Part shown: positions 1 through 7,566 of the stretch, piece after piece | How positions within the stretch are numbered: position 1 is the stretch's first letter | Layout of the letters: each line of letters opens with the position of its first letter | Source of the DNA: Flavobacterium palustre | GTDB lineage: Bacteria > Bacteroidota > Bacteroidia > Flavobacteriales > Flavobacteriaceae | NCBI RefSeq assembly: GCF_014639535.1 | Contig: NZ_BMGA01000003.1 | Span: forward strand, 62,001-126,000 | Length of the DNA stretch: 64,000 bases | Reading direction: 5' to 3' | The notes under the pieces: generated by a model | The model's database searches: none | Seen by the model: only the letters and a program-made list of their open reading frames with translations | Told to the model about the DNA's origin: nothing | Program-made: the position numbers and the translations under genes

Positions 1-237
1 TTCGAAAGAAGAAACGAATGGTATGCCTGTCAAAATGTATGTCCTCATAAAATGGAAATGGTACTTTCCAGAGGTATGATTGGTTCTGTTGAAGACACTC
101 CAAAAATTGCCTGCCCGATCCATAAAAAAACCTTTTCATTGAAAGACGGAAGCAACCTGAGTGGTGACGATTTAAAAATCGCAACATATCCTGTTAAAAT
201 TGTTGAAGGTGAAGTATTGATTGGCTTTATCGATTAA
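1..237 (+). CDS. nirD: NirD, nitrite reductase small subunit (3' part)
   Basis: The reading frame is open from the first base and stops at 237, so the gene begins left of the window; about 78 residues are visible. It carries the two halves of a Rieske-like motif, CPHK near the start and CPIHKKTF about 24 residues later, then SGDDLKIATYPVKI. This matches the Rieske-type small subunit NirD of the cytoplasmic assimilatory NADH- or ferredoxin-type nitrite reductase, which reduces nitrite to ammonium together with NirB. The downstream nitrate sensor and narK fit this. The internal ATG at 52 falls after the first Rieske half and is not a real start. Confidence 0.9.
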   Translation, partial: FERRNEWYACQNVCPHKMEMVLSRGMIGSVEDTPKIACPIHKKTFSLKDGSNLSGDDLKIATYPVKIVEGEVLIGFID

Positions 238-250
238 ATATGTATCTTTG
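221..250 (+). promoter_or_regulatory. Promoter of the DUF4202-sensor kinase pair
   Basis: TTGG at 221-224 and TATCTTTG at 243-250, 18 bp apart, match the Bacteroidota -33/-7 pattern (TTTG / TAnnTTTG). The promoter overlaps the end of nirD. The predicted leader contains the dyad AGTATTA-AA-TAATACT (252-267), which could be an operator or a small hairpin. Confidence 0.65.
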
Positions 251-271
251 AAGTATTAAATAATACTCCAA

Positions 272-859
272 ATGACTACAACACCATTCCAACTAGCAAG
301 CCAATGGATTGATGCCGAAAACGCACAAGATCCCAACATAGAAATAAACGAATCCATAAGTTTTCCTAAAGAACTTCTATACTCTAATAGAATGTATGAA
401 AAACTTATGGATTTTTTTCCTAATGCCTCCGAAGAAGTACAAATTGCTGCCAAAGCACAACATATTTGTCGCTGGAAAATAGCCCGGGAATCCTACCCAA
501 TGGATCGTGTAGGTTACTTAAAATGGCGCGAAGACCTGAAAAAATTTCACGCTAAAACTACTGCCGAAATCTTAGAAAAAGCAGGTTATAGTCCTGAATT
601 TATTGACAGAGTTTCATTTTTAATCGAAAAAAAATTACTCAAAAAAGATCAGGAAACCCAATTACTGGAAGACGTAATATGTCTGGTGTTTTTAGAACAT
701 TACCTGGAACCTTTTGTTGAAAAACACGATACCGAAAAACTAAAAAATATTATTCTGAAAACCTGGAATAAAATGTCTGAAAACGGGCATCAGGCAGCTT
801 TAAAAATAAATTACAGTCCTGCCAACCTACAACTAATCAAAGACGCTATCGGACTCTGA
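272..859 (+). CDS. DUF4202 family protein
   Basis: A soluble protein of 195 residues with no signal peptide or membrane segment. The pattern FQLASQWIDAENAQDPN at the start, HICRWKIARESYPMDRVGYLKWR in the middle (read here only as a motif region, residues about 70-92) and VFLEHYLEPF later is typical of DUF4202. Such genes often sit next to nitrite or nitrate reductase genes, as here, but no biochemical role is established to my knowledge. It lies 34 bp after nirD behind its own -7 box and 5 bp before the sensor kinase, so it is probably cotranscribed with the kinase. Conserved His, Arg, Trp and Asp residues hint at an enzyme or ligand-binding role; that part is inference. Confidence 0.85.
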   Translation: MTTTPFQLASQWIDAENAQDPNIEINESISFPKELLYSNRMYEKLMDFFPNASEEVQIAAKAQHICRWKIARESYPMDRVGYLKWREDLKKFHAKTTAEILEKAGYSPEFIDRVSFLIEKKLLKKDQETQLLEDVICLVFLEHYLEPFVEKHDTEKLKNIILKTWNKMSENGHQAALKINYSPANLQLIKDAIGL

Positions 860-864
860 TTTAA

Positions 865-2682
865 ATGACCATGCCTAGAGAAACCAAAGCCTTATCTGAA
901 AAACTTAATTTTAAAAAATTAAAGCGACTGTATATTTTCGCCTTAATTACTATTGCTGTTACGGTTCTTCTAAGTCAGTTACTTATTCAGCACAACATCA
1001 AAAGTCAGCTTAACGATTCCCGTTTGATTAATATTTCGGGAAAACAACGAATGTTGAGCCAAAAATTAGCTAAAGAAATACTGATTTTAAACTCTTCTTC
1101 AAACCAATTGAATTTTAATCAGGAAATTGCTGCGGTCAAAAAAACATTGGCACTTTGGGAATTTACTCATCAGGCCTTAGAAAAAGGAAACGACAGCCTT
1201 AAATTCCCTAAAGAGAAAAGTCCCGAAATGATTGCGTTGTATCAGGACATACAACCTAATGCAGCAATCATAATTAAGTCAACAAAAAAGTATCTTGAAA
1301 ACAGTCAAATCCTTTTAAAATCTCCTAAAGATCAGCAAGAAGTACAAACTATACTGGACAATATTGCCATTTTCCTGTCTAAAATGAACCGTATTGTAGA
1401 GCAATATGAATACGAAGCCTTAGAGAAAGTTACCCGACAACAAAATATAGAATACCTTATTTTAAGCTTCACACTACTGGTTTTATTTTTAGAATTCCTC
1501 TTTATTTTCAAACCTACCAATAAGAAAATTGAACTACTTATTTCCAAACTTCTAACCTCAGAAAAAAGAGCCATCAAACTGGCACGCGATACCGAAATTA
1601 TTAGCGCCATCAAAGAGAATTCAGTAAAAGAATTAAAGTCACTGAATTATGCTATGGAAAACACTTTGTTGTATTGCAGAATTAGTCCCCATGGAAAAAT
1701 TATCCACATGGGAGATAAATTTGCTAAACTATTACAATACAACCCTAATTTTGATACCGACAAAAGTTTCACCAAAGCCTTAACAGCAGTAGAAAAAGAA
1801 CAACTGGACATTGACCGAATTATTGCCGACAAACATCGAAGTGGCTGGCAGGGAGAATTAAAAACGACCAATCGAAACGGCGAACCACTCTGGCTGGATA
1901 TGTCGATGATTCCTGTTCGAATTAAAAAAGAAGAACTGGAACTACTTGTTATTTGTTTCAACATTAGCATTCGTAAAAAAGCAGAAATTGAAATCGAACG
2001 ATTGAACAGAGAAAATACGCTTGAGAAAATCAATCAGCAAAAAATCATTTCGAGCCGAATAGTTGAAAATCAAGAGAATGAGCAAAACCGAATTGCCCGG
2101 GAAATCCACGATGGTATTGGTCAAATGCTTACCGGTTTGAAATTCAGTCTGGAAAGCATTAATTTGGATGACAAAGAAAAATCGGCTCAAAAAATCGAAT
2201 ACCTTAAAAAATTATCATTAGATATTATCAAAGGAGTTCGCACGGCAACTTTCAATCTGATGCCTCCGGAATTAAGCGATCATGGTATTGTTTCTTCGAT
2301 AGCCAAATTAACTTTAGAACTTACAAAACTAACCGGAAAGAATATTCAGTTTTACAACAAAACCGATTTTGACCAACGTTTGGATTCCTTAATCGAAATC
2401 AACATTTACAGACTAACGCAGGAAGCCATTAACAATGCCATAAAATATGCCGATTCTTCGCATATTATTGTCCAACTTTCGCACAGCAATAAAATACTAA
2501 GTATTACTGTTGACGATAACGGTAAAGGTTTTGATGTTACATCCGTAGAAAAAAAGCGGAATAGCGAATCCGGAATGGGACTATTGTTCATGAAAGAAAG
2601 AGTACAATATATCAACGGAAGGGCTTTTATTAATTCAATCCCAGGCGAAGGAACCCGAATTACTTTTAATATTCCGATATAA
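865..2682 (+). CDS. NarX-like sensor histidine kinase (PilJ-type sensor, PAS, HisKA_3)
   Basis: A membrane sensor kinase of 605 residues. A first membrane segment (about 25-42) is followed by a periplasmic domain whose INISGKQRMLSQKLAKEI motif (about 55-72) resembles the nitrate-binding P-box of NarX and PilJ N-terminal domains. A second membrane segment lies near 195-216, a PAS region near 265-370, and a HisKA_3 box REIHDGIGQMLTG gives the phosphorylated His near 415. The ATPase domain shows NNAIKY, DDNGKGFD and GMGL. It probably senses nitrate or nitrite and phosphorylates the LuxR-type regulator encoded 86 bp downstream. A second in-frame ATG two codons in could also be the start. The ligand is inferred from the motif and the neighbours. 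Confidence 0.88.
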   Translation: MTMPRETKALSEKLNFKKLKRLYIFALITIAVTVLLSQLLIQHNIKSQLNDSRLINISGKQRMLSQKLAKEILILNSSSNQLNFNQEIAAVKKTLALWEFTHQALEKGNDSLKFPKEKSPEMIALYQDIQPNAAIIIKSTKKYLENSQILLKSPKDQQEVQTILDNIAIFLSKMNRIVEQYEYEALEKVTRQQNIEYLILSFTLLVLFLEFLFIFKPTNKKIELLISKLLTSEKRAIKLARDTEIISAIKENSVKELKSLNYAMENTLLYCRISPHGKIIHMGDKFAKLLQYNPNFDTDKSFTKALTAVEKEQLDIDRIIADKHRSGWQGELKTTNRNGEPLWLDMSMIPVRIKKEELELLVICFNISIRKKAEIEIERLNRENTLEKINQQKIISSRIVENQENEQNRIAREIHDGIGQMLTGLKFSLESINLDDKEKSAQKIEYLKKLSLDIIKGVRTATFNLMPPELSDHGIVSSIAKLTLELTKLTGKNIQFYNKTDFDQRLDSLIEINIYRLTQEAINNAIKYADSSHIIVQLSHSNKILSITVDDNGKGFDVTSVEKKRNSESGMGLLFMKERVQYINGRAFINSIPGEGTRITFNIPI

Positions 2683-2695
2683 TTTTCAGAAAAAA

Positions 2696-2740
2696 TACGT
2701 AAAAAATACGTAAATTGCGCAAACTTAGATTAAATACGTA
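2696..2740. promoter_or_regulatory. Three TACGTA sites upstream of the response regulator
   Basis: Perfect TACGTA palindromes occur at 2696-2701, 2707-2712 and 2735-2740, each in the setting AATACGTAAA, ahead of the start at 2769. The first two are 11 bp apart, about one helical turn. NarL-type regulators bind short TAC-containing elements, so autoregulatory binding by the product of the next gene is plausible. No exact TAnnTTTG box was found in this gap. Confidence 0.5.
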
Positions 2741-2768
2741 AATTTTAGACTCTAAAAATAAGTAAGTT

Positions 2769-3431
2769 ATGAACCAAACAATTCGAGTTGTTTTAGCAGA
2801 CGACCATTTCTTTGTAAGAGATGGTATCAAATCGCTTTTGGAAAGTGAAAAAAACATAGTTGTTGTAGGAGAAGCAACCGATGGTCTGGAAGCATTAGAA
2901 GTAGTAACTACAACAAACCCTGACTTATTAATTGTTGATATCAGAATGCCTCACCATACTGGTATTGAAGTAGTAGAAAAACTTCGAAATCAAAATAATC
3001 CGGTAAAAATTATTGTACTCTCCATGCACGAATCGGAAGAGTATGTTTTAAAATCCATCAAAGCAGGTGCCGATGGTTACTTATTAAAAGGTTCCAGCAA
3101 AGAAGAGTTTTTAAAAGCATTACACTCTGTAGCGAATGGCGGTAAATATTTCACCGGCGATATTTCGTCAATTCTTATCAATCAGTTAACCAGTAGCACT
3201 GCTTCGACCTTAGAACCTAAACCGGTGCTTAATGAAGATTTAACCATCACTAAAAGAGAAAAAGAAATCCTTACTCTTTTATTATCCGGAAAAGGGAATA
3301 AAGAAATTGCAGAAGCTCTGGAAATCAGTAAACGAACTGCCGAAGTACATCGTTTTAACTTAATGAAAAAATTAAAAGTAAAAAACCTTATGGAACTTTC
3401 TAATAAGGCTACAGAATATTCGTTAATATAA
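2769..3431 (+). CDS. NarL/LuxR-family response regulator
   Basis: A 220-residue two-domain regulator. The receiver has the acidic pair D11/D12, the phosphoacceptor D57 in LLIVDIRMP, and Lys near 106 in LLKGSS. A LuxR-type helix-turn-helix follows (LTKREKEILTLL-like start near 157, then KGNKEIAEALEISKRTAEVH). The partner is almost certainly the sensor kinase just upstream. The likely targets are nitrate genes such as narK, and its own promoter. A strong terminator follows, separating it from narK. Confidence 0.92.
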   Translation: MNQTIRVVLADDHFFVRDGIKSLLESEKNIVVVGEATDGLEALEVVTTTNPDLLIVDIRMPHHTGIEVVEKLRNQNNPVKIIVLSMHESEEYVLKSIKAGADGYLLKGSSKEEFLKALHSVANGGKYFTGDISSILINQLTSSTASTLEPKPVLNEDLTITKREKEILTLLLSGKGNKEIAEALEISKRTAEVHRFNLMKKLKVKNLMELSNKATEYSLI

Positions 3432-3463
3432 CGAAATTTATAAAAAAAGAAAATCTTCAATTC

Positions 3464-3508
3464 AAAATCCTGTTTTATGGTTCACACTATAAAACAGGAT
3501 TTTTTTTC
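3464..3508 (+). terminator. Rho-independent terminator after the response regulator
   Basis: The arms AATCCTGTTTTAT and ATAAAACAGGATT are perfect complements around a 10-base loop and run into a T tract. Confidence 0.9.
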
Positions 3509-3620
3509 AACTAAACAAACTATGAGCCTGCTTTAAAAGCTTTATCAACAGTAACAGGAAAATCGCTTTATTGGAATTCAAACAAGTTCTAAAACACAAT
3601 TATACTCCATTAGAAACAAA

Positions 3621-3649
3621 TACGTATAAAAAATAAGTACAAATACTTA
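3621..3649. promoter_or_regulatory. Candidate nitrate operator upstream of narK
   Basis: TACGTA at 3621-3626 is the same palindrome seen three times before the response regulator. It is followed by an inverted repeat TAAGTA-CAAA-TACTTA (3634-3649). Both lie about 70-90 bp before the predicted start of transcription of narK, a usual place for an activator. The binding protein is inferred. Confidence 0.45.
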
Positions 3650-3700
3650 ATTTTTTCTCAAAACCTGCGTTTTCGCAACTTTTTAACCGATTAAACAACG

Positions 3701-3708
3701 TAAATTTG
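3701..3708 (+). promoter_or_regulatory. narK -7 box (TAAATTTG)
   Basis: Matches TAnnTTTG. It contains the upstream in-frame TTG at 3706, which therefore cannot be the start codon; translation must begin at the ATG at 3727. Confidence 0.7.
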
Positions 3709-3726
3709 TTGAAAAATATAAGTATT

Positions 3727-5211
3727 ATGAAAAACGCAAACTCATTATCAAAATCGCACCGAATGTTATTTCTAAATACATTAGCCTTTACAATATGTTT
3801 TGCATGTTGGACATTAAATGGTGTGTTAGTCACTTATTTAGTGGAAAAAGGTATCTTTAACTGGAGCGTGGTACAAGTAGGATGGTTACTGGGAATTCCT
3901 ATTTTAACAGGATCGATAATGCGTTTACCTATCGGAATTTTAACTGATAAATTTGGTGGTAAATATGTATTCTCATTTTTATTATTACTATGTTCTATTC
4001 CTTTATTTCTACTTCCATTTGCTGATAGTTTTGCCATGTTTGCTTTCTTAAGCTTTTTATTTGGAATGATTGGAACCGGTTTTGCTGTAGGTATTGGATA
4101 CACATCAATATTTTATCCTAAAGAATGGCAAGGCAGAGCCTTGGGAATTTTTGGTATGGGAAATGCAGGAGCAGCAGTTACCACTTTTATTGCCCCTACG
4201 CTATTGAATCAATTTTCTGTTGATGATCCTGAAAACGGATGGAAATTATTACCCGTAATCTATGGAGTTGTTTTGTTAATTATAGGTGCGATCTTCTTAT
4301 TGTTTGCCGAAAACAGAAAATTAGAACAATCAACCAGAACAATCCCACAAATGCTTTCAACACTAAAAAATATTCGTGTATGGCGTTTTGGAACTTACTA
4401 CTTCTTAGTATTTGGTTGTTTTGTGGCTTATTCTCAATGGTTGTTACCTAACTTTATGAATGTTTATCAAACAAGTTTAGTTATGGGAGGAATGTTTGCT
4501 ACGATGTTTAGTTTACCATCAGGAGTTATTCGAGCTTTTGGAGGGTATTTATCCGACAAATACGGAGCTCGAAAAGTAATGTACTGGGTACTGGGAACAT
4601 CCGTTTTATTTAGTGCCTTATTAATGGTGCCAAAAATGGAAATTACCACAGCCGGAGCCGGAATTATGGCTAAAAAAGCAGGTGTTATTACTCAGGTTTC
4701 TCCAACCAATATCAAAGTAGATGACACCGATATTCCTGTAATTGAAAAAACAGAAAATATTACTGATGGTTCGAATATTTTCCCAACCAAAACATCCTGG
4801 CAAGAGGTAATTGTTACCGAAAATCAGGAAGTTGCCAAAAAAGAATTATTGGCAAAAGGAATTACCAAAATTAATTTTGATGCTAATATGTGGGTTTATC
4901 TGGTTTTAGTAATCTTAATTGGAATTTCCTGGGGAATTGGTAAAGCAGCCGTTTACAAACACATCCCTGAATATTTCCCTTCAGAAGTAGGCGTTGTTGG
5001 CGGAATGGTAGGATTACTGGGAGGTTTAGGAGGATTCTTCGGTCCTATTATCTTCAGTTATTTACTTACGGCTACCGGTTTATGGTCCAGTTCCTGGATT
5101 TTTATTTTAATCTTCTCTATCATTTGTCTGGTTTGGATGCACATCACTATTACAAATATGATGAACAAAAACCAACCTGCATTAGCTAAAGAAATTGAAA
5201 CCAAAAACTAA
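3727..5211 (+). CDS. narK: NarK-type nitrate/nitrite transporter (MFS)
   Basis: A 494-residue major facilitator protein of the nitrate/nitrite porter family. FACWTLNGVLVTYL in the first helix, PILTGSIMRLPIGILTDKFG between helices 2 and 3, and the glycine-rich GMGNAGAAVT and GVVGGMVGLLGGLGGFFGP are NarK signature regions; the Arg residues in the SIMRLP and GVIRAF regions correspond to substrate ligands in the family. Between helices 8 and 9 there is an extra hydrophilic stretch of roughly 85 residues (about 295-380), which topology places in the periplasm; most NarK proteins lack it. The start at 3727 is chosen because the upstream TTG lies inside the -7 box. It should import nitrate or nitrite for the neighbouring nitrite reductase. 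Confidence 0.93.
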   Translation: MKNANSLSKSHRMLFLNTLAFTICFACWTLNGVLVTYLVEKGIFNWSVVQVGWLLGIPILTGSIMRLPIGILTDKFGGKYVFSFLLLLCSIPLFLLPFADSFAMFAFLSFLFGMIGTGFAVGIGYTSIFYPKEWQGRALGIFGMGNAGAAVTTFIAPTLLNQFSVDDPENGWKLLPVIYGVVLLIIGAIFLLFAENRKLEQSTRTIPQMLSTLKNIRVWRFGTYYFLVFGCFVAYSQWLLPNFMNVYQTSLVMGGMFATMFSLPSGVIRAFGGYLSDKYGARKVMYWVLGTSVLFSALLMVPKMEITTAGAGIMAKKAGVITQVSPTNIKVDDTDIPVIEKTENITDGSNIFPTKTSWQEVIVTENQEVAKKELLAKGITKINFDANMWVYLVLVILIGISWGIGKAAVYKHIPEYFPSEVGVVGGMVGLLGGLGGFFGPIIFSYLLTATGLWSSSWIFILIFSIICLVWMHITITNMMNKNQPALAKEIETKN

Positions 5212-5231
5212 ATCATAATAAAATTATACTT

Positions 5232-5273
5232 AAAACTCCCTTTTGTTTACAAAAACGAAAGGGAGTTTTTTTT
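5232..5273 (+). terminator. Terminator after narK
   Basis: AAACTCCCTTT pairs with AAAGGGAGTTT around a short loop and is followed by eight T residues. Confidence 0.9.
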
Positions 5274-5362
5274 ATACTTTATTGTACTATAAAAGAATTA
5301 AAAAAATCTCATAATTTTTCTAAGAAAAACACTTCTAACTCCTAACTTCCAACTCCCAACCT

Positions 5363-6136
5363 TTATAACCTCTTCGCTTCTTCCCAAAAAACATCCATTT
5401 CAGCCAGAGACATATCTTTTAAAGATTTCCCCAAATCATTGGCTTTACTTTCCAAATATTGAAAGCGTTTGATGAATTTTTTATTGGTTCGTTCCAAAGC
5501 GTCTTCAGGATTAACATTCAGAAAACGAGCGTAATTAATCATCGAAAACAAAACGTCACCAAATTCGGACTCTATTGTATCCTGATTCCCTGATTTTACC
5601 TCAACCTGAAGTTCTCCCAATTCTTCCTGTACTTTATCCCAAACCTGATGCGACTCTTCCCAATCAAAACCAACCCCTTTTACCTTATCCTGAATTCTGC
5701 TGGCTTTTACCAATGCCGGTAAACTTCCCGGAACGCCTTCCAAAACTGATTTTTTACCTTCTTTGAGTTTTAATTTCTCCCAGTTTTGTTTGACCTCTTC
5801 TTCGTCTTTTACCTCAACATCACCATAAATATGTGGATGACGATGAATGAGTTTTTCGCAAATTTCGTTACACACATCGGCAATGTCAAAATCATTAGTT
5901 TCGCTTCCTATTTTGGCATAAAAAACTATATGCAATAACAAATCGCCCAATTCTTTTTTGACTTCGCTCAAATTATTATCTAAAATAGCATCCCCTAATT
6001 CATAAGTTTCTTCAATGGTAAGATGTCTCAGTGTTTGGATAGTTTGCTTTTTGTCCCAAGGGCATTTCTCACGCAAATCGTCCATAATATCCAATAATCT
6101 CTCAAAAGCCTGTAATTGTATTTGTCTCGCGGTCAT
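5363..6136 (-). CDS. mazG: MazG nucleoside triphosphate pyrophosphohydrolase
   Basis: A cytoplasmic NTP pyrophosphohydrolase of 257 residues that cleaves (d)NTPs, including damaged ones, to NMP and pyrophosphate. Both tandem MazG modules are visible: the first with CPWDKKQT, EETYELGDAI and ELGDLLLHIVFYAKIG (Mg-binding EExxE and ExxD), the second with GFDWEES, EELGELQVE and EFGDVLFSMINYARFL. The length is normal for the family. It reads toward narK and is separated from the def-DUF5606 pair by a terminator, so it probably has its own promoter, although no exact -7 box was seen. Confidence 0.95.
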   Translation of the reverse strand: MTARQIQLQAFERLLDIMDDLREKCPWDKKQTIQTLRHLTIEETYELGDAILDNNLSEVKKELGDLLLHIVFYAKIGSETNDFDIADVCNEICEKLIHRHPHIYGDVEVKDEEEVKQNWEKLKLKEGKKSVLEGVPGSLPALVKASRIQDKVKGVGFDWEESHQVWDKVQEELGELQVEVKSGNQDTIESEFGDVLFSMINYARFLNVNPEDALERTNKKFIKRFQYLESKANDLGKSLKDMSLAEMDVFWEEAKRL

Positions 6137-6159
6137 TGCTGTTTGTTTTTATGTAAAAA

Positions 6160-6202
6160 TAAGAAATCCTGTGTCCTAAACGAATTGGAACACAGGATTT
6201 AT
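6160..6202 (-). terminator. Terminator after the DUF5606 gene
   Basis: AAATCCTGTGT pairs with ACACAGGATTT (one bulge below) around a loop; read on the minus strand it ends in CTTATTTTT. Confidence 0.8.
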
Positions 6203-6221
6203 TATGAAAATTCAGAATGAG

Positions 6222-6692
6222 TTATTCTGTTACTTTTTTAGCTTTCTTTGGTTTTTCAGCAACAGCTTCTTCAGCAACAACTGCCTCAACAACCTCTTCT
6301 GCCGGAGTTTCTTCAACAAGTAAACCTTTAGCCTGCAAAGTGTTGTACCAGTTTAAAATTTTCTTAATATCAGAAGCATACACTCTTTCTTCATCATAGT
6401 TTGGTAAAACTTCTTTGAAATAAGCTGCAAGAGTAGCATTATCTTCTTTGTGTGAAATAGCGGCTCCGTTATTTTCCTTAGCAGCAATAGCACTCATTAC
6501 TTCTTTCAACGGTTTTTCACCTTCGTAAGTGTAAACTGAGATTTCAGATAATAAGCTCACATTACTTTTTAAGTTTACTGTGATTTTTTTTCCATCTGTT
6601 AATGATTCTGCTACAAAACCGGTACGTGTTTGTACTTTTAAAACATATAAACCTGGCTTGCCGGAAATCGCTAATATTTTTTCTAAATTCAT
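6222..6692 (-). CDS. DUF5606 family protein
   Basis: A small cytoplasmic protein of 156 residues, of the DUF5606 type known from Bacteroidota. The N-terminal part (LEKILAISGKPGLYVL, then TRTGFVAESLTDGKK) looks like a small beta-barrel with a KOW- or SH3-like feel. The middle is helical (YDEERVYASDIKKILNWYNTL), and the tail from about residue 125 is a low-complexity Ala/Glu/Val/Lys stretch. It lies 91 bp after def and probably shares its transcript. The placement next to peptide deformylase suggests a link to translation or nascent chains, but no function is known to me. Confidence 0.85.
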   Translation of the reverse strand: MNLEKILAISGKPGLYVLKVQTRTGFVAESLTDGKKITVNLKSNVSLLSEISVYTYEGEKPLKEVMSAIAAKENNGAAISHKEDNATLAAYFKEVLPNYDEERVYASDIKKILNWYNTLQAKGLLVEETPAEEVVEAVVAEEAVAEKPKKAKKVTE

Positions 6693-6783
6693 GCTTTTTA
6701 AATTAGTATTAAGAATTCAATTTTATTTTTTCACTGCGGTTATTGGTCAAAAACAATACCAAAAGAGGATTTTTCAAAAATTT

Positions 6784-7371
6784 TTATCTTCCTTTTTTTC
6801 CAAAGAAACGCATTCTGTAATCCTGGAAAGTTTTTCCTTCCATGATGTTTTTTAGCTTTCCTTTGATTAATCGTTTTTTTAAAGACGAAATTTTATCGGT
6901 AAATAAAATTCCTTCTATATGATCGTATTCGTGCTGAATTACTCTGGCAATCAGTCCGTCGAAAACTTCTGTTTTCATGACAAAATCTTCTTCGCAATAT
7001 TCCACAGTAATTTTTTCTTTGCGATATACGTCTTCACGAACATCAGGAATACTCAAACAACCTTCATTAAAAGCCCAATCATTACCTTCTTCTTTAATGA
7101 TTTTTGCATTAATAAAAGTACGTTTGAAACCCTTTAACTGTTTTTGCTCATTAGCTTCTAAATCTTCATCGTCACTAAAAGGAGACGCATCTACTATAAA
7201 TAAACGAATTGCTAATCCTACTTGTGGTGCTGCCAGTCCTACTCCCGATGCGTTATACATTGTTTCGTACATGTTAGCAATTGTTTCTTTCAAATCAGGA
7301 TACTGGGGTGTAATTTCCTCTCCTACTTTTCTCAAAACCGGATCACCATATCCTACAATTGGTAAAATCAT
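6784..7371 (-). CDS. def: Peptide deformylase
   Basis: Removes the formyl group from the N-terminal methionine of new proteins; an Fe or Zn enzyme of the cytoplasm. All three active-site motifs are present: GVGLAAPQVG (near 43), EGCLSIP (Cys ligand, near 107) and QHEYDHIEG (two His ligands and the catalytic Glu, near 148). The 195-residue length is typical. DUF5606 follows in the same direction. In related genomes I remember ruvX lying next to def; here 4 kb with two genes separates them. Confidence 0.97.
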   Translation of the reverse strand: MILPIVGYGDPVLRKVGEEITPQYPDLKETIANMYETMYNASGVGLAAPQVGLAIRLFIVDASPFSDDEDLEANEQKQLKGFKRTFINAKIIKEEGNDWAFNEGCLSIPDVREDVYRKEKITVEYCEEDFVMKTEVFDGLIARVIQHEYDHIEGILFTDKISSLKKRLIKGKLKNIMEGKTFQDYRMRFFGKKGR

Positions 7372-7521
7372 TGTTGTTGTATTAAATATTATTCACCTTA
7401 AAAAGGTTCTTCATCCTAAATTAGGATTGCCAAAAATAATAAAAATTTAGACAAAGCTAAGTAGGGAAACCGATAAATAGCATTTTAAAATTTATACTAA
7501 AAAACAATTTCATTTATTCTA

Positions 7522-7549
7522 TTGATAAATCGCACAATTCATACCTTTG
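7522..7549 (+). promoter_or_regulatory. Promoter of the FUSC gene
   Basis: TTG at 7522-7524 and TACCTTTG at 7542-7549 with a 17-bp spacer match the Bacteroidota promoter pattern; the start codon follows at 7567. A TACGTA palindrome at 7557-7562 lies in the leader and may be chance. Confidence 0.65.
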
Positions 7550-7566
7550 TAAATAATACGTAATTT

